From an uncultured Saprospiraceae bacterium (lineage in GTDB: Bacteria; Bacteroidota; Bacteroidia; Chitinophagales; Saprospiraceae), in the NCBI GenBank assembly GCA_937950315.1, contig CALFDU010000045.1, forward strand, positions 1 through 58,148: a stretch of 58,148 bases of DNA, written 5' to 3'. The position numbers were made by a program, and so were the translations under genes. The notes under the pieces are model-generated. The model ran no database searches, was not told where the DNA came from, and was given only the letters and a program-made list of their open reading frames with translations. This document shows positions 16,022 through 25,490 of this stretch, one piece after another (the first letter of the stretch is position 1; each line of letters begins with the position of its first letter).

Positions 16022-18643
16022 TTACATCATTCCTTTCAAGTCGTCGATGGCGGCTTGGATGCCGTCTGCATTTGTACCACCAGCTGAAGCGAAGAAGTCT
16101 TGTCCTCCCCCACCACCATTGATGTGCTTGGCAAGATCACGGATGATATTTCCTGCGTGTAAACCTTTTGATGCAATAACATCCTTACTAACTTGAAGCA
16201 TCAACTGAACTTTAGGGCCCGCTTTTACGCCCAATAAAATTACTGCATTTCCTTTTGTTTTTTCAAGATTGGAGATCAATGTCTTGGCAATTTTCGCATC
16301 GTCCATTTCTATGGCTTTTGCCAAGAAGTTCACTCCATTCATTTCTTCAAAATCATCGAGTAGATCTTTCTGCATGGCACTTGCCGCTTGAAGTTTAAAA
16401 GATTCAAGTTGTTTTTTTAGATCTTTGTTTTCATCCTGAAGATCTGCCACTACTTTGGTGGTGTTCTTTGGATTTTTAAACAAAGACTTGATTTCTGAAA
16501 GTTCGACTCTTTCTTGATTGATCAGTTGTTCAGCAGCATCGGCTGTCAGAGCTTCTATTCTTCGTACACCAGCTGCGATAGCAGATTCTGACTTCAATCT
16601 GAAGTAACCGATGTTTCCTGTTGCAGGCACGTGGCATCCACCACATAGTTCATTGGAATAATCCGGATCGAAGGTGATCATTCTTACATAGTCACCGTAT
16701 TTTTCACCAAAGAGCATCATCGCACCAGCGTCTTTTGCATCTTGGATCGGGATTGATCTGTGTTCGGTCAATTGTATATTTTCTCTTATTTTTTGATTTA
16801 CAATTGTTTCTACTTTCTGGATTTCCTCATCACTCATTTTCTGAAAGTGAGAAAAATCAAAACGCAAATAATCTTCTTTCACCAATGAACCTTTCTGTTG
16901 TACATGTGTCCCTAGCACTGATCGCAGTGCAGCATGAAGCAGGTGCGTAGCTGTGTGATTGTTTTCTGTCAATCTCCTTTTTGACTCATGCACATAGGCA
17001 TCCACCGAATCATTAACATTTGCCGGAAGGCGATCAACATAATGTATTATCAAGTCATTTTCCTTCTTGGTGTTAAGCACTTTGACTTTCTCATCACCGA
17101 CCATCAAATAGCCCGAGTCTCCTACTTGGCCTCCACCTTCTGCATAAAAAGGAGTCTTATTTAGCACCAAATGAAATTGGTCTTTTTCTTTCACTTTCAC
17201 TTTACGAGTACGTAAAATTTTAGCGCCTTTGTGATGTAGATGATCATATCCTACAAACTCAACCGAATTGTCTTCTTCTACAATGTCCCAATCACCCGTA
17301 ATACGCTGCGCATCTTTTCGCCCTCTTTCCTTTTGTTCTTCAAGTGCTGCTTTAAATCCAACCTCATCCACTTTAAATCCGCTTTCAGACGCAATCAACA
17401 AGGTTAAGTCAATCGGAAATCCATAAGTATCAAACAATTCAAAAGCATCCTGCCCTTGAATAACGCCATCTTTCTTTTCGATCAAATCAAGTCTCTTAAG
17501 ACCCGCAGCCAAAGTATTAAGGAAAGATTTTTCTTCTTCCATTATCACTTTTGAGACAAATCCAGATTGTGCTTTCAACTCTGGGAAAACATTTGCGAAA
17601 GCGTCCGCCAATGGCTCTACCATCGTATGTAGATACGGCTCCTTTATATTTAGAAAGGAGAAATAATACCTTACGGCTCTTCTCAGTATACGCCTAATTA
17701 CATATCCTGCACCCGTGTTGGAGGGCAACTGACCGTCTGCGATCGTAAAACTAACTGCTCTTATGTGATCAACCAATACCCGCATAGCAATGTCGGTTTT
17801 GGAACTATCATCGTATTTGCTTGTATAGGTGATCCCTGTTAATTCTTCTATGCGCTTGATGAATGGGTAAAAAATATCCGTATCATAATTGGCAGCTTTT
17901 GCTTGAAGCGTCATAGCCAAACGCTCAAATCCCATTCCAGTATCGATATGCTTCTCAGGCAAATCTTCCAATGACTTATCGGCTTTTCTTTGAAATTGTA
18001 TAAATACTAGATTCCAAATCTCAACAACCAATGGGTCATCCATATTCACGAGATCGTGTGCTCCTGACTGAGCTCTCACTTCCTCGGGTCTAAGGTCTAC
18101 GTGAATCTCAGAGCAAGGTCCGCATGGTCCCGTGTCACCCATCTCCCAGAAATTATCTTCTCTTCCGAAATACATGATTTTATCCTCGTCCACCCATTTT
18201 TTCCAAAATGTCGCTGCTTCTTCATCTCTTCCCAAACCATCGTTTTCATCACCACCAAATACAGTGATATATAATCGATCTTTGTCGATTTTATATACAT
18301 TGGTCAATAAATCCCAGGCATATTCAATGGCTTCTTCTTTGAAATAATCTCCAAAAGACCAGTTTCCAAGCATTTCAAACATAGTATGATGATAACTATC
18401 GCGCCCTACTTCTTCCAAATCATTGTGTTTTCCAGAGACACGCAGACATTTCTGCGTATCAGCAATTCTTCTAGTTTCAGGTGTTTTTGTGCCTAAGAAA
18501 AAGTCTTTGAACTGATTCATTCCCGCATTCGTAAACATCAATGTTGGGTCATTTTTAAGAACAATCGGGGCCGAATCCACTATTTTATGGCCTTTTTGTT
18601 CAAAATATTCGAAAAACATTGATCTTATCTTCTTACCATCCAT
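16022..18643 (-). CDS. alaS: Alanyl-tRNA synthetase
   Basis: An 873-residue, full-length AlaRS that charges tRNA-Ala and edits mischarged Ser and Gly. The N-terminal class II aminoacylation domain has the family stretch PTLMFTNAGMNQFKDFFLG, then RDSYHHTMFEMLGNWSFGDYF. The editing domain has the zinc ligands HTATHLLH (about 561-568) and CGGCH (about 665-669). The C-terminal C-Ala/DHHA1 domain ends with GGGGQDFFASAGG. It is divergent from an M23 peptidase gene over 278 bases, a neighbourhood I have seen repeatedly in Bacteroidota. Confidence 0.99.
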   Translation of the reverse strand: MDGKKIRSMFFEYFEQKGHKIVDSAPIVLKNDPTLMFTNAGMNQFKDFFLGTKTPETRRIADTQKCLRVSGKHNDLEEVGRDSYHHTMFEMLGNWSFGDYFKEEAIEYAWDLLTNVYKIDKDRLYITVFGGDENDGLGRDEEAATFWKKWVDEDKIMYFGREDNFWEMGDTGPCGPCSEIHVDLRPEEVRAQSGAHDLVNMDDPLVVEIWNLVFIQFQRKADKSLEDLPEKHIDTGMGFERLAMTLQAKAANYDTDIFYPFIKRIEELTGITYTSKYDDSSKTDIAMRVLVDHIRAVSFTIADGQLPSNTGAGYVIRRILRRAVRYYFSFLNIKEPYLHTMVEPLADAFANVFPELKAQSGFVSKVIMEEEKSFLNTLAAGLKRLDLIEKKDGVIQGQDAFELFDTYGFPIDLTLLIASESGFKVDEVGFKAALEEQKERGRKDAQRITGDWDIVEEDNSVEFVGYDHLHHKGAKILRTRKVKVKEKDQFHLVLNKTPFYAEGGGQVGDSGYLMVGDEKVKVLNTKKENDLIIHYVDRLPANVNDSVDAYVHESKRRLTENNHTATHLLHAALRSVLGTHVQQKGSLVKEDYLRFDFSHFQKMSDEEIQKVETIVNQKIRENIQLTEHRSIPIQDAKDAGAMMLFGEKYGDYVRMITFDPDYSNELCGGCHVPATGNIGYFRLKSESAIAAGVRRIEALTADAAEQLINQERVELSEIKSLFKNPKNTTKVVADLQDENKDLKKQLESFKLQAASAMQKDLLDDFEEMNGVNFLAKAIEMDDAKIAKTLISNLEKTKGNAVILLGVKAGPKVQLMLQVSKDVIASKGLHAGNIIRDLAKHINGGGGGQDFFASAGGTNADGIQAAIDDLKGMM

Positions 18644-18921
18644 TATATTAACTATTAGCTACTTAAATATTGAAAATATTTATATGTGTGTTTTGTTTAT
18701 CTTATTAATTGAGCGCGATATTAAACATTTCTATAATGAAAGCGCTGATTACCACTAGGTTACTTATTCTATTTCTTTATATATAATATTAAAATTTCTC
18801 ATGAGAAACTTGGCAGTGTATCCTCTGTCTATTACATTTGCCCACGTTGTAAATCCCACTACACACCTATTGTTATTATTGTGAGACAAAAATAGCAATA
18901 TAATTTTTTAGTAATCTGTCT

Positions 18922-19905
18922 ATGCGCCGGGAAAAGTATATCTATAACGAAAAATCACTACAGTTTGAAAAACTTGTAGTCAGCCCTACCCAAAGACTAA
19001 AACAAATTGCACTATACTTATTCGTGGCAACAATCGGAGCCGCTATTCTGTATAATATAGCAATCACTTACTTTCCTACACCAAAAGAACAGGTCTTAAC
19101 CAAGGAGTTGGATCAAATGGAACACCACTTCTCCTCTATTACCAATGAATTTGATGTACTTACCCAAGGACTTGAAGAATTGAAATCAAAGGATGCAGAA
19201 GTCAATAGATTGATTTTCGGCCTAGATCCAATAGATGAGAACATCTGGGATGGTGGGACCGGGGGATCTGAAAAATACAAGTACATCACCAAGTACTCTT
19301 CCAACACTGAATTAATAACCAATACTAAGGATAGACTGGCCAAAATCAAGTCAAGAATGGATATCCAAAGAAAATCATTGGATACCATCTATACATTGGC
19401 TCTTGAAAGAGAAGAAAAGTTAACATCCATTCCATCCATCAAGCCGGTTCAAGAAGACAAGCTTGCTAGAGACATCAGACATCTTTCAGGTTATGGAATC
19501 AGAATTCACCCTGTACATAAGGTGAAAAAGATTCACAAAGGAATTGACTTTACTGCACCAGAAGGGACTCCGATTCAGGCTACAGGCAATGGAGTGATAA
19601 AGAAAGTGACAAAAAGTAGAAGTTACGGAAACAACATTATCATTGATCATGGCTTTGGATATGAGACTTTGTATGCTCACATGGCTGAAGTACATGTCGA
19701 AAAAGGAGAAAAAGTAATCAAAGGACAACAAATAGGAACTGTAGGTAATACTGGATTAAGTACAGCGCCACATTTACATTATGAAGTACGGATCAACGGA
19801 AAGCATGTCAATCCTATTGACTATTGCTTAGATGGATTGACTTCAGAAGAATATCATAATTTAGTAATCAAAGCGTCAATAGAAAACCAAGCATTTGACT
19901 ACTAG
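18922..19905 (+). CDS. M23 (LytM) family peptidoglycan endopeptidase, inner-membrane anchored
   Basis: A 327-residue protein with a short cytoplasmic N-terminus, one membrane segment (about 25-47, LYLFVATIGAAILYNIAITY), a periplasmic coiled coil (about 55-165) and a C-terminal LytM domain. The zinc ligands are present: H205 and D209 in HKGIDF, and H284/H286 in PHLHYE. It should cut peptide cross-links in peptidoglycan or act as an activator. The coiled-coil plus M23 layout is that of cell-wall remodelling factors expressed during growth. It is divergent from alaS and has its own terminator. Confidence 0.93.
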   Translation: MRREKYIYNEKSLQFEKLVVSPTQRLKQIALYLFVATIGAAILYNIAITYFPTPKEQVLTKELDQMEHHFSSITNEFDVLTQGLEELKSKDAEVNRLIFGLDPIDENIWDGGTGGSEKYKYITKYSSNTELITNTKDRLAKIKSRMDIQRKSLDTIYTLALEREEKLTSIPSIKPVQEDKLARDIRHLSGYGIRIHPVHKVKKIHKGIDFTAPEGTPIQATGNGVIKKVTKSRSYGNNIIIDHGFGYETLYAHMAEVHVEKGEKVIKGQQIGTVGNTGLSTAPHLHYEVRINGKHVNPIDYCLDGLTSEEYHNLVIKASIENQAFDY

Positions 19906-19947
19906 GAATAACTTCAATCAAAACAAATCGAATCCACATGAATTAAG

Positions 19948-19982
19948 AAGGACCGACAATTTCTTGTCAGTCCTTTTTTCTT
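19948..19982 (+). terminator. Rho-independent terminator of the M23 peptidase gene
   Basis: A 12-base stem with one mismatch (19948-19959 with 19964-19975), a four-base loop and a trailing T run. It lies 42 bases past the stop codon. Confidence 0.85.
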
Positions 19983-20056
19983 TTCCAACTTTTTATGTGC
20001 CTAGCCTACAACCAAATTTAATATAAATTTTAAGCGTGGACTAAATTCGATTGCTG

Positions 20057-20620
20057 TTATTTAGCAGGCTTTACATGTGCCCAATTCTCTCCTCTTTCAA
20101 TACGCTTAAGTTGCGTTAAACTTACGCCATATTTGTTTGCTAAGAAAGTCTTGGTTTTCTTGCCAGAAGCCAATTGTTTTTTGATAACAGCAACCTCTTT
20201 GGCCTTTAATTTAGAAGATCCACCTTTGCTGTGGAATACGTGACCAGTAGCCCTTAATCTTTCAGTAATGTAAGATCTGTGGTCTTCGGCAGTCACCCAC
20301 TTGATGTTGCTCAGTTTGTTGTCATCTCGCTTGTAATTCTTATGAATGATCAAACTGTGCTTCCGAGAAGGTTTCTTCACAAAGTTTGCGGCTACATGTT
20401 TATGCACCCATAAACCGTAGTTTTTACCATTGGCCAACCTAATGGTCGCCCTGAGATGACCATGGTGATCTGGTTTCATCTTTAACAAATACTCATTTTT
20501 TGTTGACTTGTCAACGGATTTTATCCTTGCCTTATTGGACACCCAGTAAATCTTACTATTGTGTGCACTTGGCAATTTAATCTTACTCCATTGCTCGTTC
20601 TTTAAACTCTTTATTTCCAT
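20057..20620 (-). CDS. NUMOD4 / HNH-type DNA-binding protein with C-terminal helix-turn-helix
   Basis: A 187-residue protein. Residues about 9-55 match a NUMOD4 module (EQWSKIKLP, YWVSNKARIKSV). About 70-120 is an HNH-like module: LWVHKHVAANFV, then IIHKNYKRDDNKLSNIKWVT, which keeps the family N-x-L-x-N-x-x-W-V-T core. About 135-187 is a resolvase-type helix-turn-helix (SKLKAKEVAVIKKQL, FLANKYGVSLTQLKRIERG). This order is that of phage HNH homing endonucleases. It sits alone without phage genes, so it could be a domesticated nuclease or a regulator. Whether it cuts DNA is not known. Confidence 0.8.
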   Translation of the reverse strand: MEIKSLKNEQWSKIKLPSAHNSKIYWVSNKARIKSVDKSTKNEYLLKMKPDHHGHLRATIRLANGKNYGLWVHKHVAANFVKKPSRKHSLIIHKNYKRDDNKLSNIKWVTAEDHRSYITERLRATGHVFHSKGGSSKLKAKEVAVIKKQLASGKKTKTFLANKYGVSLTQLKRIERGENWAHVKPAK

Positions 20621-21000
20621 GCTACAAAATTTCGTTAAGACTTACAGACGTAAGCCTCTGATTAAACAAATTCAAAGAAATTAAAAAGGGTGTATTAAGG
20701 TTTTTGCTAAGAGAAGAAATAACAGGTAAGAAATTTCATAGGGTACTCTTAGTTAACTTTATCAAATGTAAAACAAAATAATTTTAAAAGTACCTTATTT
20801 CTTAAAAAGTAGACCAATTAAATGTAGTTCAATACAAACTTAAAAGAACCAACGTCTAAAAATTAAATAATCCTCTTTATTCATAAAAAAACTACGCGCA
20901 ATGGTGGGAGTAATTTAAATCTTAAAGAATTCATTAAAGCGTAACCGCAATAAATTTACTCCACAAATTGAACTTAAAGTACACCCAGTATAATATTAAA
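20621..21000. other. AT-rich intergenic region, nothing recognisable
   Basis: A 380-base gap between the NUMOD4/HNH gene and the RDD gene. It holds no convincing open frame, hairpin or tRNA, only AT-rich sequence and presumably the promoter of the HNH gene. Confidence 0.6.
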
Positions 21001-21705
21001 TCAACGCGTTAATATGATGTATTCAGAGAGAATCCTTTTTAGAAAATCAATATTGTACTTCCCTCCACTTAATGCCAAGTCATCTACAAATCTATCCGCA
21101 AGGTTCTTGAGGATTTTTCGATTTTCTTCATTTGGATACCGAACAAAGCGATTGATACTCATTTTCAGGAAAAGCATGTCGTTGTCGTCATACCTAACCA
21201 CCCCTGGATACAATATATCTTCTTCTTGCTTGAACCCCGAAAGACTTTCCAGGCTTATTCCTAGATTATTCTGCAGCGATATCACCGTTGTCTGAGCAAG
21301 CATATCTCCAATTCGTTGATTCCTTTCTGAACTCGAAATAAATAAGATAGCGACAACTCCCGCTGTTGGTGGTACAATCTCCACCAGACGGAACACCCAC
21401 CTTAGTAGATAATCATTGGGAGTGGGTGTTCCTCCCTTCAAGGTAACCACTCGCAACTTAACCAACATCTTACCGGGAGATTGGCCTTGATTGAACATTT
21501 CCCACAGCAAGTGATAAAAAGCAGCAAAAATCACAATTATTACGGTTGACAATCCCATCCATCTTCCAAATGTGCTTGATATTATAAGTGCTACTATCAC
21601 AATAATTGCGAAATCAACAAAGCATGCCAACCACCGCTGAACCGTTGTTGCCAGTTCATATCTGAAGACGATATTATGAGCAGTTGCTATTTCTATGGTA
21701 TTCAT
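21001..21705 (-). CDS. RDD family membrane protein
   Basis: A 234-residue protein whose first 150 residues form an RDD domain: QRWLACFVDFAIIVIVALII (TM1 with the conserved Arg and Asp), GQSPGKMLVKLRVV, and the closing RNQRIGDMLAQTTVI, which holds the conserved Arg and Asp near the end of the last helix. RDD proteins are small membrane proteins linked to ion homeostasis and to stage II sporulation-type loci. The C-terminal 85 residues are a soluble extension ending in a short helical region (DFLKRILSEY). It diverges from the SpoIIM gene, a standard pairing in Bacteroidota. Confidence 0.9.
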   Translation of the reverse strand: MNTIEIATAHNIVFRYELATTVQRWLACFVDFAIIVIVALIISSTFGRWMGLSTVIIVIFAAFYHLLWEMFNQGQSPGKMLVKLRVVTLKGGTPTPNDYLLRWVFRLVEIVPPTAGVVAILFISSSERNQRIGDMLAQTTVISLQNNLGISLESLSGFKQEEDILYPGVVRYDDNDMLFLKMSINRFVRYPNEENRKILKNLADRFVDDLALSGGKYNIDFLKRILSEYIILTR

Positions 21706-21754
21706 GCTGATTGTTATACTTAAATCATTAAATTAGAAATTAGAACAAACGAAG

Positions 21755-23584
21755 ATGACTGAGTCGCAATTTATTGAACAAAATAAACAAAAGTGGGCAG
21801 AATTAGAACAACTCCTCATTCAACCTCATAAAGATGCTGATAAACTCCAAGAATTATTCGTAAAAGTCAGTAGCGATCTTTCATACGCAAGAACTTTTTA
21901 TCCAAAACGTTCTGTTAGATTGTACCTCAACACACTCACCCAAAAAGTATTTAACAGCATGGGTAAGAAAAAGTCAGGTTTTTCTTTTGGGGATATCACT
22001 TACTTTTTTAGCCACATACTTCCTCAAGAAGCGTACCGTCAACGGAAAAAATTTCTTTTATCATTTATCATTTTTGCTGTTGCTATGCTCATCGGTGTTT
22101 TGTCTTCTGCCAATAATCCGGAATTTGCAACCGTGATTCTAGGGGAAGATTACATTCAGATGACCAATGAAAATATCAATAAAGGTGATCCCATGGCCGT
22201 TTACAAAGATGAAAATGCGCTTGCGATGTTTCAATTCATCACCATCAATAATATAAAGGTGGCATTCTTTTGTTTCTTGATGGGTCTGATTGGAGGGATA
22301 GGAACAACTTTTATCTTGGTTTACAACGGTATTATGGTCGGAGTATTTCAATATTACTTCTACAGCAAAGGATTGTTTTTTACTTCATTCCTTACCATTT
22401 GGATTCATGGGACCATAGAGATTTCTGCCATCATCATTGCAGGGGCTGCAGGATTGATTTTGGGTAATGGAATACTCTTTCCAGGCACTTACAAACGATC
22501 AACTTCCTTACAGAAATCGGCCAAACAATCTCTGAGAATCATTCTCGGGACCGTCCCGCTATTTGTAATCGCAGGATTGCTTGAATCATTTGTCACAAGG
22601 CATACAGGATTACCTGTAATATTAAAACTTGCCATTATTGGATTTTCATTGTTGCTGATTTTATTCATGTTTGTCATATATCCTCAATACTACCACCACA
22701 GAATCCAATCAGTTGATTCCAATCCAGAAGTTCATCTACAAAATGAAGATGTGGTATATTATGATCGTTACCTATTGAGAACAACGGGAGAAAATATTGC
22801 CCTTGCTTTTTCGCAATTCAGATTATTTCTTGGCATCAATTTCAAGAAGATTGTTTTGCCAGCGTTTATCATTGGTGCGCCTCTCTTTTATTTCATGATA
22901 TTACGGACTGGACGTCAAGCAGATGATCTATATAGATATGATAGTATAAGCCCTTTTACGCTAGAAATTGGGGGAATATTTACACCCCTACTAGTTGCTT
23001 TTTTCATTGCACTAGGTATTTGTTACATGGAACTGTTTTTAAGAAACAAATTAGAGCATGTTGAGGGAATCATCCCATTTTTAAAAAAACATTTTTTATT
23101 CATATTCGTCATTGCTTTACTGCTTACGCTTAGTTTCATAAAATTTGGTGCTTGGACTTATCTTGTATTGACAATATTTCCACTACAAATCGTTTTTGGA
23201 TTGTTTGATTTGAGATTTGGCGAAAGCGAATACGGCACCAATAATTTCAAACACAATATCAATTTGGCTTACTCCTACTATTTTGATTTTTTAACTCCAA
23301 TATTTATGTCAATTGTGGCATTTAATGTGTTGACATCAGTCGCAGGATCAGGCCTTTTATCACCAGTTTTTAACATCTTAGAATGGCATGGATTGTTTGA
23401 ATTTCATTATCACTCTTCCACATTTACACAAGCAATCATACAATTGTTTTCATTCCTGCTTTTGTTACCCTTGTCGTATTTTCTTTTTCACAACTTTTAC
23501 TACTCAGCCAAATGTAAAAAAGAATCTATCGACCTTCAATCACGACTCGCATCTTTTGGTCAGAAAAAAAATGTGTTTGAATGA
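21755..23584 (+). CDS. SpoIIM-like polytopic membrane protein
   Basis: A 609-residue protein. The first 315 residues are a SpoIIM domain: a soluble N-terminal helix pair, then a membrane segment (FIIFAVAMLIGVLSSANNPE), the central FFCFLMGLIGGIGTTFILVY region, and the conserved HGTIEISAIIIAGAAGLILG. The second half is a further multi-TM region, making it about twice the size of classical SpoIIM. It is the first gene of an operon in which the next gene (DUF4129) starts inside its stop codon (ATGA overlap). It probably forms part of a membrane complex with the MoxR and DUF58 products; the exact job is unknown. Confidence 0.9.
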   Translation: MTESQFIEQNKQKWAELEQLLIQPHKDADKLQELFVKVSSDLSYARTFYPKRSVRLYLNTLTQKVFNSMGKKKSGFSFGDITYFFSHILPQEAYRQRKKFLLSFIIFAVAMLIGVLSSANNPEFATVILGEDYIQMTNENINKGDPMAVYKDENALAMFQFITINNIKVAFFCFLMGLIGGIGTTFILVYNGIMVGVFQYYFYSKGLFFTSFLTIWIHGTIEISAIIIAGAAGLILGNGILFPGTYKRSTSLQKSAKQSLRIILGTVPLFVIAGLLESFVTRHTGLPVILKLAIIGFSLLLILFMFVIYPQYYHHRIQSVDSNPEVHLQNEDVVYYDRYLLRTTGENIALAFSQFRLFLGINFKKIVLPAFIIGAPLFYFMILRTGRQADDLYRYDSISPFTLEIGGIFTPLLVAFFIALGICYMELFLRNKLEHVEGIIPFLKKHFLFIFVIALLLTLSFIKFGAWTYLVLTIFPLQIVFGLFDLRFGESEYGTNNFKHNINLAYSYYFDFLTPIFMSIVAFNVLTSVAGSGLLSPVFNILEWHGLFEFHYHSSTFTQAIIQLFSFLLLLPLSYFLFHNFYYSAKCKKESIDLQSRLASFGQKKNVFE

Positions 23585-24276
23585 AGCGATATCTCTATTT
23601 ACTCATTCTTGTATTTTTCTGCCTTTCGGCAAATATTTATGCGCAGTCAGAAGCAAGGGAAAGTCTTTTGGAAGAAAATGTTCAACAGAAAAAAGAATTT
23701 GAAGCACTTAGGAACAAATTGGATTATGGCGACACCAAATCAGTTTGGAGATTAAAAGAAATAGAACAAGAAGAACCCGAAGAAGTTGATTTTGACATAG
23801 ATCCAGCAATATCTGGCCCTAATTTCAATGGTGGTTTCACAAACATTTTAGCCTACGCTCTTATCATCCTGCTCATCATGGCGGTTATATTCATGATAGT
23901 TTCAAGCGTAAAATTGAATAAAAAAATCAAACCCGAAGAAAAGCAAAATGACTACATTGAAGACATTGAAGAAATAGATGCCTTAACTGGTTTCAAAAAA
24001 GCCTTATTGGCTGGGGACTATCGTTCGGCAATCCGAATGCAGTTCATCAAAGTATTACAAATACTGCAAGAAAAAAATAAGATAAACTGGAGGCCTGAAA
24101 AAACAAATAAAGATTATATCAGAGAAATATCTGACACTGCCCAAAAACAAACATTCAGAAAATTATCGGGTATATACGAATTTGTATGGTATGGAAATAC
24201 TTCCATTGACAAGGAAAATTTTAAGGCCCTAAATCCTGCTTTTGATCAATTTATAAACGCCTTCGATGAAGTTTAA
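23581..24276 (+). CDS. DUF4129 domain protein
   Basis: A 231-residue membrane protein. It has a signal peptide (about 1-22, ending NIYAQ), a periplasmic acidic segment, one transmembrane helix (about 95-117) and a C-terminal cytoplasmic DUF4129 domain of about 100 residues with DYRSAIRMQFIKVLQILQEK and the FVWYGN motif. Family members sit between SpoIIM and DUF4350 in MoxR loci and are thought to be transglutaminase-linked accessory proteins. It overlaps the SpoIIM gene by four bases and the DUF4350 gene by 11, so translation is coupled. Confidence 0.88.
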   Translation: MKRYLYLLILVFFCLSANIYAQSEARESLLEENVQQKKEFEALRNKLDYGDTKSVWRLKEIEQEEPEEVDFDIDPAISGPNFNGGFTNILAYALIILLIMAVIFMIVSSVKLNKKIKPEEKQNDYIEDIEEIDALTGFKKALLAGDYRSAIRMQFIKVLQILQEKNKINWRPEKTNKDYIREISDTAQKQTFRKLSGIYEFVWYGNTSIDKENFKALNPAFDQFINAFDEV

Positions 24277-25468
24277 TCAGATCATATTGATTGTAGTCGG
24301 AGCATTACTCTTATACTTTGGCGTGCGGTATGCTTTTTTTGAAAAAACAGAAATAAGCACAGAAAATTGGCGCATAAGCTTTGACCCAAAATCAAAAGCT
24401 CCTTATGGCGGACATGTATTCACTGAACTCATCAAACAAAAATACGGGGAAGAAAAATTACTAAGGCATCAACTTGACACCTTGATTTCAAAAATAGAAA
24501 GTCCCAATAATTTATATCTGATGTTTTGCCATGAAAACTACCTAAGCGAACAAGAGCAAGAAAATATTTTGGAATTTGTAAAAAGAGGGAATAGTGCATT
24601 GATTGTCAGTAAAACACTCTATTCAACGCTCATGCCTTCATTGGACAATGAATCTCTAATAAGTTATTATGAAGAGCACGATTCTATTTTCAATTTCAGT
24701 TTCGAGAATTTTAAGGATACTCTGAGCTACAAACACTACATGAGGTCAAATACAAAGGCATCCATTTTTTACCCAAGTGAATTCAAATTACCTAATGATT
24801 CCACGTTTACCAATCTTGCCTATGAAAACAACAACAAATCAATTTTCTTCAGTGCGGAAGTAGATGGCGGATTGATTTATCAGCATGTTTTTCCAGAGTT
24901 GTTTTCCAACATTGCATCAAAGCAAGATTTTTATTTGCAGCATTTCAACGCTTCGATGGACAATTTTGATGCAGAAATGGTGATTTTAGACCATCCTAGT
25001 TTTGATGTCAATCATACACCAGCACTATCGGACAGTCCTATCCAATACATTTTAAAACAAAAGTCGCTGAAGTGGCCATATTATTTATTCTTATCAACGC
25101 TATTGCTATTTATCATTTTCCGAGGCAAACGAAAGCAGCGAGTGATTCCTATTCCCGAAAAAAATGAAAATACAAGTATTCAATATGTAGACACATTGAG
25201 TAATTTGTTTGAACAACAAAATCAAAATGTAAAGCTTGTACCGCATATGAAAACCATTTTTATGCAACGCGTGAAACAGAAATACTATTTATCACCCGAC
25301 AATGAAAAGTTCACACAACTTCTTTCTAAAAAATCGAGAATCCCAGAAAATCAAATTAATGCCATTTTAAACTATTTTGAAAATGCTACTACAGATCGTG
25401 TTTTCAATGATGATCAATTGATCATGTTGCATCAGCGGCTTGAAGACTTTTATACAAATGCAGAATAA
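24266..25468 (+). CDS. DUF4350 domain protein
   Basis: A 400-residue protein. An N-terminal membrane anchor (about 5-20) is followed by a ThuA or glutamine-amidotransferase-like DUF4350 domain (DPKSKAPYGGHVFTELIKQK, then LYLMFCHENYLSEQEQENIL). A second membrane helix (about 272-287, WPYYLFLSTLLLFIIF) and a basic FRGKRKQR stretch precede the cytoplasmic tail. The layout is periplasmic sensor or binding domain, TM, cytoplasmic helical domain. Partner genes flank it closely on both sides in the MoxR operon. Confidence 0.88.
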   Translation: MKFNQIILIVVGALLLYFGVRYAFFEKTEISTENWRISFDPKSKAPYGGHVFTELIKQKYGEEKLLRHQLDTLISKIESPNNLYLMFCHENYLSEQEQENILEFVKRGNSALIVSKTLYSTLMPSLDNESLISYYEEHDSIFNFSFENFKDTLSYKHYMRSNTKASIFYPSEFKLPNDSTFTNLAYENNNKSIFFSAEVDGGLIYQHVFPELFSNIASKQDFYLQHFNASMDNFDAEMVILDHPSFDVNHTPALSDSPIQYILKQKSLKWPYYLFLSTLLLFIIFRGKRKQRVIPIPEKNENTSIQYVDTLSNLFEQQNQNVKLVPHMKTIFMQRVKQKYYLSPDNEKFTQLLSKKSRIPENQINAILNYFENATTDRVFNDDQLIMLHQRLEDFYTNAE

Positions 25469-25490
25469 TAAAAAATACAATTTATAAATC

